64,000 bases of DNA, taken from Lonepinella koalarum (GTDB lineage Bacteria; Pseudomonadota; Gammaproteobacteria; Enterobacterales; Pasteurellaceae). The translations under genes and the position numbers were made by a program. The notes below the pieces were generated by a model that worked only from the letters and a program-made list of their open reading frames with translations, was not told the origin of the DNA and did not search any database. Positions within the stretch are counted from its first letter, which is position 1; every line of letters begins with the position of its first letter. The DNA lies in NCBI RefSeq assembly GCF_042926695.1, contig NZ_CP170642.1, forward strand, positions 496,001 through 560,000. Reading direction: 5' to 3'. This document shows positions 1-7,441 of this stretch, in pieces.

Positions 1-54
1 GTGGAAGTACCACAGGAAGCGTTTTTAGCGATTTTACACGTTGGAAAAGACTAA
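1..54 (+). CDS. lepA: Elongation factor 4 (LepA), C-terminal end only
   Basis: The first 17 codons and a TAA stop read VEVPQEAFLAILHVGKD, which is the characteristic C-terminus of the ribosomal back-translocase LepA/EF4. The rest of the gene lies to the left of the window. The next gene, lepB, starts 12 bases after the stop, the usual lepA-lepB arrangement of gammaproteobacteria. Identification rests on this short tail plus synteny. Confidence 0.85.
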   Translation: MEVPQEAFLAILHVGKD

Positions 55-66
55 ATAAGGGAAACT

Positions 67-1089
67 ATGTCAAAACTTTTTCTACCTATTTTATTAGTGG
101 TGGGCTTTGCGGTTTGGAAAGTGTTAGATTATTTGCAATTACCTAATACATTCTCCATTTTATTGATTTTATTCACCGCACTTTCAGGTGTATTGTGGTG
201 CTATCATCGTTTTTCCGTGTTGCCACGTCGTCGCCGTCAAATTGCTCGTACGGAACAACGTACCGGGCAAACCTTAAGTGATGAAGAAAAAGCCCAAATT
301 GAGCCGATTGGTGAAGGAGAAGAATTTATTTCGTCTTTATTCCCCGTGTTAGCCTTTGTGTTAATTTTGCGTTCTTTTGTATTTGAACCATTCCAAATTC
401 CATCACAATCCATGGAGCCAACCTTGCGAGTGGGCGATTTTATTGTAGTGGAAAAATATGCTTACGGTATTAAAGATCCTGTGTTTCAAAATACCTTAGT
501 TGAAACTGGCAATGTGCAACGTGGTGATGTGGTTGTGTTTAAAGCCCCGCCTCAACCAAATGTTGATTATATTAAACGTGTGATAGGTATTGGCGGAGAT
601 CGTGTGCTGTATAATGAGTTGGAAAGAAAACTCACGATTATTTATGCTAAAGATGGCGAGCCTTGTGAAGAAAATTGCGAAAGTAAGGAATTTGCTTATA
701 GTCAGCCACAACAAAATGATGAATTCAAAGCTATTATTGGTAGAAATCCAGACGGTAGTTTTATTTATGGTCCGAGTATGTTGGAATTAACGGAAACGGG
801 AGATGTAGATCATCAAATTCATTGGTTCCCAGAACCAATTTCTGAAGGTTATCGTTATAAAGATTACGAGAAACAAGAGTATTATGTCACCGAATGGATA
901 GTACCAGCCGGGCAATATTTTATGATGGGAGATAATCGTAATATGAGTGAAGATAGTCGTTTCTGGGGTTTTGTACCAGAAAAAAATATTGTGGGGAAAG
1001 CCACTTATATTTGGTTGAGTTTAGATAAAAAACCAAATGAATGGCCAACCGGTATTCGTTCTGAACGCTTATTTACGAAAATTAAATAA
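67..1089 (+). CDS. lepB: Signal peptidase I
   Basis: LepB is the inner-membrane serine protease that removes signal peptides from Sec and Tat substrates in the periplasm. Two hydrophobic segments (about residues 5-20 and 30-45) precede a basic cytoplasmic loop (RRRR near 55) and a third hydrophobic stretch near 95-105. The catalytic serine is in the PSQSMEPTL motif (Ser115) and the general-base lysine in YIKRVIG (Lys170). The late GDNRNMSEDSR box is also present. At 340 residues it is a normal length. It lies between lepA and rnc, and its TAA stop overlaps the rnc ATG by one base, so the genes are translationally coupled. Confidence 0.97.
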   Translation: MSKLFLPILLVVGFAVWKVLDYLQLPNTFSILLILFTALSGVLWCYHRFSVLPRRRRQIARTEQRTGQTLSDEEKAQIEPIGEGEEFISSLFPVLAFVLILRSFVFEPFQIPSQSMEPTLRVGDFIVVEKYAYGIKDPVFQNTLVETGNVQRGDVVVFKAPPQPNVDYIKRVIGIGGDRVLYNELERKLTIIYAKDGEPCEENCESKEFAYSQPQQNDEFKAIIGRNPDGSFIYGPSMLELTETGDVDHQIHWFPEPISEGYRYKDYEKQEYYVTEWIVPAGQYFMMGDNRNMSEDSRFWGFVPEKNIVGKATYIWLSLDKKPNEWPTGIRSERLFTKIK

Positions 1090-1763
1090 TGAATGATTTA
1101 ACCAGATTACAAGACAAGATTGGTTATCAATTTACTGATCTTGCTTTGCTAAAACAGGCTTTAACGCACCGTAGTGCGGCCAAAATACATAATGAACGCC
1201 TAGAGTTTTTAGGTGATGCTATTTTAAATTTAACTATTGCTCAATCCTTGTATCAGCAGTTTCCAAAATGTAATGAGGGGGAATTGAGTCGTATGCGAGC
1301 AACATTAGTTCGAGAACAAACCCTCGCAGAATTAGCACGTCAATTTGAACTTGGTCATTATTTAGTACTTGGTTCAGGTGAGCTTAAAAGTGGTGGCTTT
1401 CGCCGAGCCTCTATTTTGGCGGATTGTGTCGAAGCGATTATTGGGGCAATGTCCTTAGATAGCGATTTGAATAGTACTATGGTGATTATTTGTCATTGGT
1501 ATGCAAAACAATTAGGGGCAATTAAACCGGGTGAAAATCAAAAAGATCCGAAAACACGTTTGCAAGAATATTTGCAGGGTAAAGGATTAAGCTTACCAAG
1601 CTATCATATTATTAAAACCGAAGGCGAAGCCCATTGTCAAACCTTTACTGTAGAATGTAACGCGGAAAATTTAGACCGCACTTTTATCGGTGTAGCAGGC
1701 AGTCGTCGTAAGGCGGAACAAGCGGCTGCCGAACAAATTTTAAAAGAACTGGATATTACCTAA
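1089..1763 (+). CDS. rnc: Ribonuclease III
   Basis: Double-strand-specific endoribonuclease that processes the rRNA precursor and some mRNAs. The signature ERLEFLGDAIL (residues about 37-47) carries the metal-binding acidic residues, and the second acidic site is in DCVEAIIGA (about 115-123). A dsRNA-binding domain follows from about residue 150 (DPKTRLQEYLQ through GSRRKAEQAAAEQIL). The length of 224 aa is typical. The ATG overlaps the lepB stop, and its own stop overlaps the ATG of era, the standard lepB-rnc-era unit. Confidence 0.97.
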   Translation: MNDLTRLQDKIGYQFTDLALLKQALTHRSAAKIHNERLEFLGDAILNLTIAQSLYQQFPKCNEGELSRMRATLVREQTLAELARQFELGHYLVLGSGELKSGGFRRASILADCVEAIIGAMSLDSDLNSTMVIICHWYAKQLGAIKPGENQKDPKTRLQEYLQGKGLSLPSYHIIKTEGEAHCQTFTVECNAENLDRTFIGVAGSRRKAEQAAAEQILKELDIT

Positions 1764-2707
1764 TGACAGAAGAAATTTTACATGATGTAAACAACGATAA
1801 TCAACCAGCCACTGAAACCTATTGTGGCTTTATTGCTATTGTCGGTCGCCCTAATGTAGGAAAATCTACCTTATTAAATAAAATTCTAGGGCAAAAAGTA
1901 TCTATTACTTCACGTAAAGCCCAAACTACTCGCCACCGCATTGTAGGGATTGATACGGACGGTGCTTATCAAGCGGTTTATGTCGATACTCCGGGATTAC
2001 ATATTGAAGAAAAACGCGCCATTAATCGTTTAATGAACCGTGCGGCTAGCAGTGCTATTGGCGATGTGGATTTGATTATTTTTGTGGTGGATGGTACGCA
2101 CTGGAATGAAGATGATGATATGGTGTTAAACAAATTACGCCAAGTAAAAACGCCAGTGGTGTTAGCTATTAACAAAATTGATAACGTAAAAAATAAAGAT
2201 GAATTATTGCCGTTTATTACTGAATTAAGTGGAAAATTTAACTTTAAAGAAATTGTACCAATTTCTGCTCAACGTGGTAACAACGTACATAATTTGAAAA
2301 AAATTGTGCGAGATTCGTTGAAAAAAGGCGAGCATCATTTTCCAGAAGATTATGTCACTGACCGCTCACAACGTTTTATGGCATCCGAAATTATCCGTGA
2401 AAAACTCATGCGTTTTATGGGCGAAGAATTACCTTATTCGGTGACGGTGGAAATTGAACAATTTAAACTCAATGAACGTGGTACTTACGAAATTAACGGC
2501 TTGATTTTAGTAGAACGTGACGGTCAGAAAAAAATGGTGATCGGTCAAGGTGGACAAAAAATTAAAGTGATTGGTACCGAAGCTCGTCAAGATATGGAAC
2601 GTTTATTTGATAACAAAGTACATTTAGAACTTTGGGTTAAAGTGAAATCGGGTTGGGCTGATGATGAAAGAGCGTTGCGTAGTTTGGGGTATGTGGAAGA
2701 ATATTAA
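1763..2707 (+). CDS. era: GTPase Era, 16S rRNA and 30S assembly factor
   Basis: Era couples GTP hydrolysis to 16S rRNA 3'-end maturation and 30S assembly. G1 is GRPNVGKST (about residues 28-36), G3 is DTPG, G4 is NKID, and the C-terminal KH domain contains the VIGQGGQKIKVIGTEAR core near 260-276. The N-terminus is about 20 residues longer than the E. coli protein (an acidic MTEEILHDVNNDNQ extension), but the start is fixed by its one-base overlap with the rnc stop. Total 314 aa. No obvious terminator follows; the next 146 bases hold the heme oxygenase promoter region. Confidence 0.97.
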   Translation: MTEEILHDVNNDNQPATETYCGFIAIVGRPNVGKSTLLNKILGQKVSITSRKAQTTRHRIVGIDTDGAYQAVYVDTPGLHIEEKRAINRLMNRAASSAIGDVDLIIFVVDGTHWNEDDDMVLNKLRQVKTPVVLAINKIDNVKNKDELLPFITELSGKFNFKEIVPISAQRGNNVHNLKKIVRDSLKKGEHHFPEDYVTDRSQRFMASEIIREKLMRFMGEELPYSVTVEIEQFKLNERGTYEINGLILVERDGQKKMVIGQGGQKIKVIGTEARQDMERLFDNKVHLELWVKVKSGWADDERALRSLGYVEEY

Positions 2708-2772
2708 TATTCAACGCTAAGTCTAAATAAGCTGTATTTGATGTGCAAGTTTTATAATTATCAAAAATTATT

Positions 2773-2791
2773 GATAATTATAATCAATTAA
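2773..2791 (+). promoter_or_regulatory. Putative Fur box upstream of the heme oxygenase gene
   Basis: This stretch (GATAATTATAATCAATTAA) matches 14 of 19 positions of the classical Fur consensus GATAATGATAATCATTATC. It sits 62 bases before the heme oxygenase ATG in an A/T-rich intergenic region with further overlapping ATTATC/GATAAT hexamers just upstream. Heme oxygenases used for iron release are commonly Fur-repressed, so the placement makes sense. A/T-rich DNA gives chance matches, so the call is tentative. Confidence 0.55.
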
Positions 2792-2853
2792 AGTATATTT
2801 GAACTCTTTTTCATTAAGGAAAATAATCTAAAGATCAATAGGAAATATAGAGT

Positions 2854-3474
2854 ATGACACAACAACAAAAAACGTTTTCTGAACGCTTAAAAGCGGCTAA
2901 TCGTATAACACATGACAGTGTGGATAATCTGGTGATGTCGGTAGAACCGTTTAAGAATAATGAAAATTATGCGAAATTTCTACAATTACAATCGGTTTTT
3001 CATAAAGTGGTGGATGGTATTTACAAAGATCCTGCGCTGAATAAAAAGATTCCAGAGCTTGAATACATGGCTCGTTATGATGCCGTAGTTAAGGATTTAG
3101 AGGTATTAAATAGCCAACCTTATGAATTTAAAGGCAACTTACCAACACCGCAAGGTAATGCTGCCGTTGGTTGGTTATATTGTGCAGAAGGTTCAAACCT
3201 GGGTGCGGCTTTCTTATATAAAGCGGCAGAAAAAAAACTCAATTTTGACGCAGAACATGGTGCGAGTCATCTTGCCGGTCATCCAGAAGGTCGTGGTAAA
3301 CATTGGCGTGAATTTAAGGTGTATTTGGATAATTTAGGTTTAGATCCAAAAGCTGAAGATGAAGCTATTCAAGGGGCGAAAGACGCTTTTGCTTTTTATA
3401 AAGTGGTATTACGTGAGGTGTTTGGTTTGCCTGAGGGATATGAATCCCCGAATCAAAGGGCTTTTCACCCTTAA
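2854..3474 (+). CDS. hemO: Biliverdin-producing heme oxygenase, HemO type
   Basis: Opens the heme ring to biliverdin, CO and free iron, allowing host heme to be used as an iron source. The protein has 206 aa. The proximal heme ligand is expected to be His20 in THDSVDNLVMS. Further conserved blocks are LQSVFHK, IPELEYMARYDAV, the distal-helix GWLYCAEGSNLGAAFL, and HPEGRGKHWR. These blocks resemble, almost word for word, what I know of the meningococcal HemO sequence, closer than to HmuO or plant-type enzymes. It is monocistronic, with a Fur-like site upstream and a rho-independent terminator downstream. Family assignment is firm; iron regulation is inferred. Confidence 0.9.
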   Translation: MTQQQKTFSERLKAANRITHDSVDNLVMSVEPFKNNENYAKFLQLQSVFHKVVDGIYKDPALNKKIPELEYMARYDAVVKDLEVLNSQPYEFKGNLPTPQGNAAVGWLYCAEGSNLGAAFLYKAAEKKLNFDAEHGASHLAGHPEGRGKHWREFKVYLDNLGLDPKAEDEAIQGAKDAFAFYKVVLREVFGLPEGYESPNQRAFHP

Positions 3475-3492
3475 ATAATCCCATAAGAAAGA

Positions 3493-3521
3493 GCAAGCCG
3501 ATTAAAATGGCTTGCCTTTTT
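3493..3521 (+). terminator. Rho-independent terminator after heme oxygenase
   Basis: A perfect 7-bp stem GCAAGCC / GGCTTGC with a 9-base loop is followed by CTTTTT, beginning 18 bases after the heme oxygenase stop codon. A second weaker stem (AAGCATA/TATGCTT, 3569-3594, followed by T residues) lies before the convergent exporter gene. Confidence 0.8.
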
Positions 3522-3608
3522 GTTTATTATACCCGAATATTAGCTTTTTTCTGATAGAGAGCAAGTCAAAGCATAGTAAATTTGGAGTATGCTTTTTTAC
3601 ATGATTGC

Positions 3609-4421
3609 TCAACTATACCATTGCAATATAGCCATATAACTGGCAATCATTAATAAGATCCATGCCAATAATCTTGTGGTTACTTGGGAGCTGAGTTTTC
3701 CCCTTAATTTCATTGAAAAGAAACTCATTGCAAAGGATGTGGACACTACAATAGCTACAATGGTAAAATTGACATAACCAATTTGCCAACTTCCGCTTAA
3801 TTCTTTAGGTAAATCAACTTGGCGTGAAATATAGCCGATTAAGCTCCCCAATCCACCAATAAACATCATATAATTGGTATAAACAGCGATTTGTTTGGTT
3901 TGGACACTCTTTAATTGATTCACCAAAGGTGCCATTATAGAACCGCCACCGATCCCTGTAATACCTGCGATAAATCCCCCAAAAGCACAAACTAACATTC
4001 CAGTAAAATGTTCTTTTTTATCGGCTTTTTGTGTATTTTCGTAATTTTTTCTTTTAGATAAAAATGTTTTGAGTGCCAACAGGATTAATGTGATAACAAA
4101 AATGCTCACAATGCCTGTTTCTGCCAAAATAAAGCTTAATTCAAAGCCGAGTTGTACACCAATAATCATTCCAATTGACCACAGCAACATACTTTTGATA
4201 TTAATACTAATATGTTGACGGCGAAATAAAATCAGATTAATTAAGGACGTGGACATCACAATAGTTAAAGATGTGGCTGCAATAATCTGCATTGGTATAT
4301 TTGGGAACAGGGTTCGCAAAATTGGCACCATTAACACGCCCCCACCAATACCGAAGAGTGCGGAAACGATATTTGTCATTATTCCACTTAGCATTAAAAC
4401 ACTAATCATTGTTATCGTCAT
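3609..4421 (-). CDS. TauE/SafE-family membrane exporter (candidate sulfite/sulfate or organosulfur anion exporter)
   Basis: This 270-residue protein is almost wholly hydrophobic, with about eight predicted transmembrane segments arranged as two repeats, each bearing the family's GIGGG box (about residues 24-28 and 156-160). The short charged loop SKRKNYENTQKADKKEH separates the halves. TauE/SafE proteins are implicated in export of sulfite, sulfoacetate and related anions, but substrates vary and cannot be read from sequence. It is divergently oriented from a sulfatase maturase 142 bases away and close to a sulfatase, which suggests disposal of released sulfur oxyanion. That link is inference. 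Confidence 0.8.
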   Translation of the reverse strand: MTITMISVLMLSGIMTNIVSALFGIGGGVLMVPILRTLFPNIPMQIIAATSLTIVMSTSLINLILFRRQHISINIKSMLLWSIGMIIGVQLGFELSFILAETGIVSIFVITLILLALKTFLSKRKNYENTQKADKKEHFTGMLVCAFGGFIAGITGIGGGSIMAPLVNQLKSVQTKQIAVYTNYMMFIGGLGSLIGYISRQVDLPKELSGSWQIGYVNFTIVAIVVSTSFAMSFFSMKLRGKLSSQVTTRLLAWILLMIASYMAILQWYS

Positions 4422-4480
4422 TGTTATCTCTCACAAAATATTTTTGTGAGTATTTTGCCGTTATCGGATTTCTTGGTGTT

Positions 4481-4494
4481 ATGATAAAGATCAT
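4481..4494. promoter_or_regulatory. FNR/Crp-type palindrome in the divergent promoter region
   Basis: ATGATAAAGATCAT is a perfect inverted repeat containing TGAT-N4-ATCA, the core spacing of FNR boxes. It is centred in the 142-base region between the exporter (minus) and the maturase (plus), about 60 bases from one start and 70 from the other. It could be read by FNR, fitting an anaerobic sulfatase maturase, or by the Crp/Fnr-family regulator encoded at 10674. Confidence 0.5.
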
Positions 4495-4563
4495 ATAAGT
4501 TAAAATAATCGTCATTTATACTTGGGTCATATTCCTAAAGTGCGGTTCAAATAAGGACATTTT

Positions 4564-5661
4564 ATGCAATCTCAACCTTTTCAAATTATGGCAAAACCCG
4601 CAGGTTCAATCTGCAATTTAGATTGCCATTATTGTTTTTATTTAGAAAAGCCGCACCTTGCTCAACGTCATATGGATTTTAACTTGTTGGAAAAATATAT
4701 TGAAAATTATATTCACCAAACGCCACAACAAGAAGTGACTTTTCTTTGGCAAGGGGGCGAACCCACCTTGGCAGGTATTGATTTTTATCGCCAAGCAGTG
4801 AAATTACAACGGCGTTATGCAGGGCGTAAAAAAATCTATAATGCGTTGCAAACCAACGGCGTATTGCTTAATACAGAATGGGCAGAATTTTTGCGAGAAC
4901 ATCAATTTCTAGTAGGACTTTCTATTGATGGTACGGAAGCCATGCACGATGCTTACCGTGTTAGCAAAAGTCAGAAAGGCACGTTTAAACAAGTGATGGA
5001 TGCCTTAAATTTGCTTAAAAGCCACCAAGTAGAATTTAATACACTTACCGTGGTACATAAAGGCAATGTAAAATCAGGGGCAGAAGTTTATCAATTTTTG
5101 CGAGAAATCGGCTCAACCTATATGCAATTTATCCCCTTAATGGGGGAATGGGAACAAAAAGCAAGTAGCGAAGACTATGGAAAAATGATGCGGGATATTT
5201 TTGATCAATGGTATCCCAATGATATTGGTCGCATTGGCGTACAGTTTATTGAGCAATGGTTAATGGCATATTTAGGCTTAGAACCGAGCCTGTGTATTTT
5301 CCGCAAAAATTGTGGCGATCAAATGATTATTGAACAAAATGGTGATATTTATAGTTGCGATCATTATGTTTATCCCGAATATAAATTAGGCAATTTAGTA
5401 GAAACCCCCTTGTTAGATATGACTTATTCACCGCAACAACAACGATTTGGACAAATGAAATCCCATCTTTCTGCACGTTGCCAACAATGCCGTTTTCAAT
5501 TTGCTTGCCACGGTGGTTGCCCGAAACATCGCACAGTGCAAGGTTTTGGCGAACCCCATAACCAATTGTGTGAAGCTTATTATTCTACCTTAGAATACCT
5601 TGATCCTTACTTGAAACATTTAGCAAATTACCTAAGACAACAACATCAACATTCTTATTAA
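4564..5661 (+). CDS. Anaerobic sulfatase-maturating enzyme, radical SAM/SPASM
   Basis: Converts the active-site Cys or Ser of a sulfatase to C-alpha-formylglycine in the cytoplasm, using SAM and Fe-S clusters and no oxygen. The radical SAM cluster motif is CX3CX2C at Cys17, Cys21 and Cys24 (CNLDCHYC). The SPASM domain cysteines for two auxiliary clusters appear near residue 245-275 (CGDQM, SCDHYVYPEYKLGNL) and 305-325 (CQQCRFQFACHGGCPKHR). Length 365 aa is normal for anSME. Its obvious client is the CxPxR sulfatase at 8962. An uptake sequence (4538-4546) lies just before the start. E. coli relatives are AslB and YdeM. Confidence 0.93.
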   Translation: MQSQPFQIMAKPAGSICNLDCHYCFYLEKPHLAQRHMDFNLLEKYIENYIHQTPQQEVTFLWQGGEPTLAGIDFYRQAVKLQRRYAGRKKIYNALQTNGVLLNTEWAEFLREHQFLVGLSIDGTEAMHDAYRVSKSQKGTFKQVMDALNLLKSHQVEFNTLTVVHKGNVKSGAEVYQFLREIGSTYMQFIPLMGEWEQKASSEDYGKMMRDIFDQWYPNDIGRIGVQFIEQWLMAYLGLEPSLCIFRKNCGDQMIIEQNGDIYSCDHYVYPEYKLGNLVETPLLDMTYSPQQQRFGQMKSHLSARCQQCRFQFACHGGCPKHRTVQGFGEPHNQLCEAYYSTLEYLDPYLKHLANYLRQQHQHSY

Positions 5662-5692
5662 ATGATGAATTCTTTCAACTATTTTCTGATTT

Positions 5693-5708
5693 TGTGATCT
5701 AGTTCACA
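5693..5708. promoter_or_regulatory. Near-consensus CRP-type site upstream of the tctC gene
   Basis: TGTGATCTAGTTCACA matches the symmetrical CRP consensus TGTGATCTAGATCACA at 15 of 16 positions. It lies after the maturase stop and 227 bases before the solute-binding protein start. Fifteen of its sixteen bases recur identically at 10582-10596 in front of the local Crp/Fnr-family gene, so global CRP or the local regulator could be the reader. Confidence 0.7.
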
Positions 5709-5789
5709 TTCTGAATATGACAATGATCATACTGCTCTTTTAAAATATCAGGTATTCTAACTGTAATATTTAGCCATGCAAAGGTGAAT

Positions 5790-5861
5790 ATGATGAAGAG
5801 CCATGACATGTTGAAAACTTCAGTTTGGCTAATTCTTATATCCAATAATTATATCTATTAA
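5790..5861 (+). CDS. Possible 23-codon leader ORF before the transporter operon
   Basis: A short frame (MMKSHDMLKTSVWLILISN then NYIY) begins with ATGATG, 2 bases after the strong ribosome-binding sequence AAAGGTGA (5780-5787). The same AAAGGTGA sequence stands before the true tctC start at 5935. The peptide is basic then hydrophobic. It may be a leader peptide, or a decayed duplicate of the tctC start region. There is no homology that I recognise, and confidence in expression is low. Confidence 0.25.
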   Translation: MMKSHDMLKTSVWLILISNNYIY

Positions 5862-5934
5862 TGAATAATTCTTATCCAAAGAATTTTGGTTTTTATATGA
5901 TAATCAAATGATTAACAACACAAAGGTGAACATT

Positions 5935-6912
5935 ATGAAAAGTTGGAAAAAAATGTTAGCAACGGTGGTTGCAGGAGTATTGAGTTTATCATTATTAAGC
6001 GGTTGTAAAGAAGATAAAAAAGCAGAATCGGCAAGCTGGCCAAGCCAACCCGTTACCATTATCACCCCGTGGGCGGTGGGTGGTTTAGCCGATCAAATTG
6101 CTCGGGCGATGACGGAATATGGCAAAGAACAATATGGTCAACCCTTATTGGCGGACAATATATTAGGTTCAGGCGGTGCGGTGGCGTTGACCGAATATTT
6201 GAAAGAAAAACCCAATACCCATAAATTGATTTTAGGTGGCGAAGGCAGTTTTGCTATCGCTCCACTGTCAATGAAAGTGGCGTATAAATTTGAAGATTAT
6301 GTGCCAATCATCAATATTTATTCTTCTACCTTTGTTTTATTGGCAAACCCTAAAGTGGGTGTCGCCAGTTTTGATGATTTACAAAAACTGATTGCGACAG
6401 ACAAAACTGTCAAAATTGCCACCAACGGCACAGCATCCAGTGAAGCCATGCAAGTAGCAGCATTGTTTACTGAAATGGAGGGTAAATTTAAAATTATTCC
6501 TTATGAGGGGGCGAATGAAGCTTTAACGGCGGTGGTATCTGGCGAAGTGGATTTTGCCGTCACCCACGCATCCTTGGCTCGTGAATTTGTGAAAGCAGGC
6601 AATGTAAATCCTGTGGTGGCATTTAATGAAAAACGTTTAGTGGACGATGTGTATAACTTAGATAGCGTAGTTGAACATGGTTATGACACTTGGATGACGA
6701 ATATTTGTGCGGTCTTTATTCGTGCTGGAACAGATCAAGCCATTATTGACAAAAATTACACCGCACTTAAAGCCATTTTGGAGAATCCAAAATTGCAAGC
6801 CACTGCGAAAAATATCGGTTTAACCCTTGATATTAAAGACGGTGCAGCAGTGAAAGCCTATATTGATTCAACCATTGCGAAAGCGGAGAAATATTCTAAA
6901 TTAGTGAAATAA
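5935..6912 (+). CDS. TctC-family tripartite tricarboxylate transporter substrate-binding lipoprotein
   Basis: Periplasmic receptor of a TTT (tripartite tricarboxylate transporter) system. I start it at the ATG at 5935 because AAAGGTGA lies 5 bases upstream; the in-frame ATG at 5908 lacks a ribosome site. From this start there is a lipoprotein signal with lipobox LLSGC (Cys24), then the TctC fold: WPSQPVTIITPWAVGGLADQIAR (split here by position 43-65), VSGEVDFAVTHAS and the C-terminal LTLDIKDGA region. The canonical ligand-loop motif is recognisable, with WAVGG in place of the common FPAGG. It heads a tctC-tctB-tctA-sulfatase run on one strand. Substrate is unknown; carboxylates are usual for the family. 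Confidence 0.88.
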   Translation: MKSWKKMLATVVAGVLSLSLLSGCKEDKKAESASWPSQPVTIITPWAVGGLADQIARAMTEYGKEQYGQPLLADNILGSGGAVALTEYLKEKPNTHKLILGGEGSFAIAPLSMKVAYKFEDYVPIINIYSSTFVLLANPKVGVASFDDLQKLIATDKTVKIATNGTASSEAMQVAALFTEMEGKFKIIPYEGANEALTAVVSGEVDFAVTHASLAREFVKAGNVNPVVAFNEKRLVDDVYNLDSVVEHGYDTWMTNICAVFIRAGTDQAIIDKNYTALKAILENPKLQATAKNIGLTLDIKDGAAVKAYIDSTIAKAEKYSKLVK

Positions 6913-6979
6913 CATTAATTGAATTGCCCCTAATAGATTGGGGGTGATTCGCTTAGAATGTGCAGTTAGGAGAGTATCA

Positions 6980-7432
6980 ATGAAAATTCAATTTAGGCAA
7001 GATTTAGTAGGATCAACAGTCTTTTTGATTGTCTCTGTGGTCATTTGGTATTTGATTCCAAGTCAAATTGTACTAACTCACGATGAACCTATTAACTCCC
7101 AAACCTTTCCCCGTTTAATTATTGGCTTAATGGGGTTATGTAGTTTGATTTTGTTGATTAAAGAACTGATTAAATGGGGGCGTAAACAGCCTGTCAAAAT
7201 GGTGGAATTGCATTTTAAACAAGAGTCTCGTTCGGCGATGGTATTACTTTTGTTGGCGTTGTATTGGGGATTAATGCACTGGGTGCCGTTTGCTATTGCG
7301 TCCATTATTTTTTCAAGTTTAATGTTACTGTCCTTCGGTTGTCGTAACTGGCGGTATTACGCCATTGTGGCGGCAGTGATCCTGATTATTTCCGTGCTAT
7401 TTGAATATGTGTTAAAGGTGTCATTACCATAA
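6980..7432 (+). CDS. TctB-family small membrane subunit of the TTT transporter
   Basis: The small four-helix membrane subunit. The start at 6980 is preferred because GGAGAG lies 7-8 bases upstream; an in-frame start at 6938 has no ribosome site and would add a non-hydrophobic MGVIRLECAVRR extension. The 150-residue product has four hydrophobic segments (about 10-30, 45-65, 85-105, 115-148) with the conserved SQTFPRLIIGLMGL block after the first. A weak CCCC/GGGG hairpin (6927-6944) separates it from tctC and could lower expression of the membrane subunits relative to the binding protein. Confidence 0.85.
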   Translation: MKIQFRQDLVGSTVFLIVSVVIWYLIPSQIVLTHDEPINSQTFPRLIIGLMGLCSLILLIKELIKWGRKQPVKMVELHFKQESRSAMVLLLLALYWGLMHWVPFAIASIIFSSLMLLSFGCRNWRYYAIVAAVILIISVLFEYVLKVSLP

Positions 7433-7441
7433 GGAGATTGT

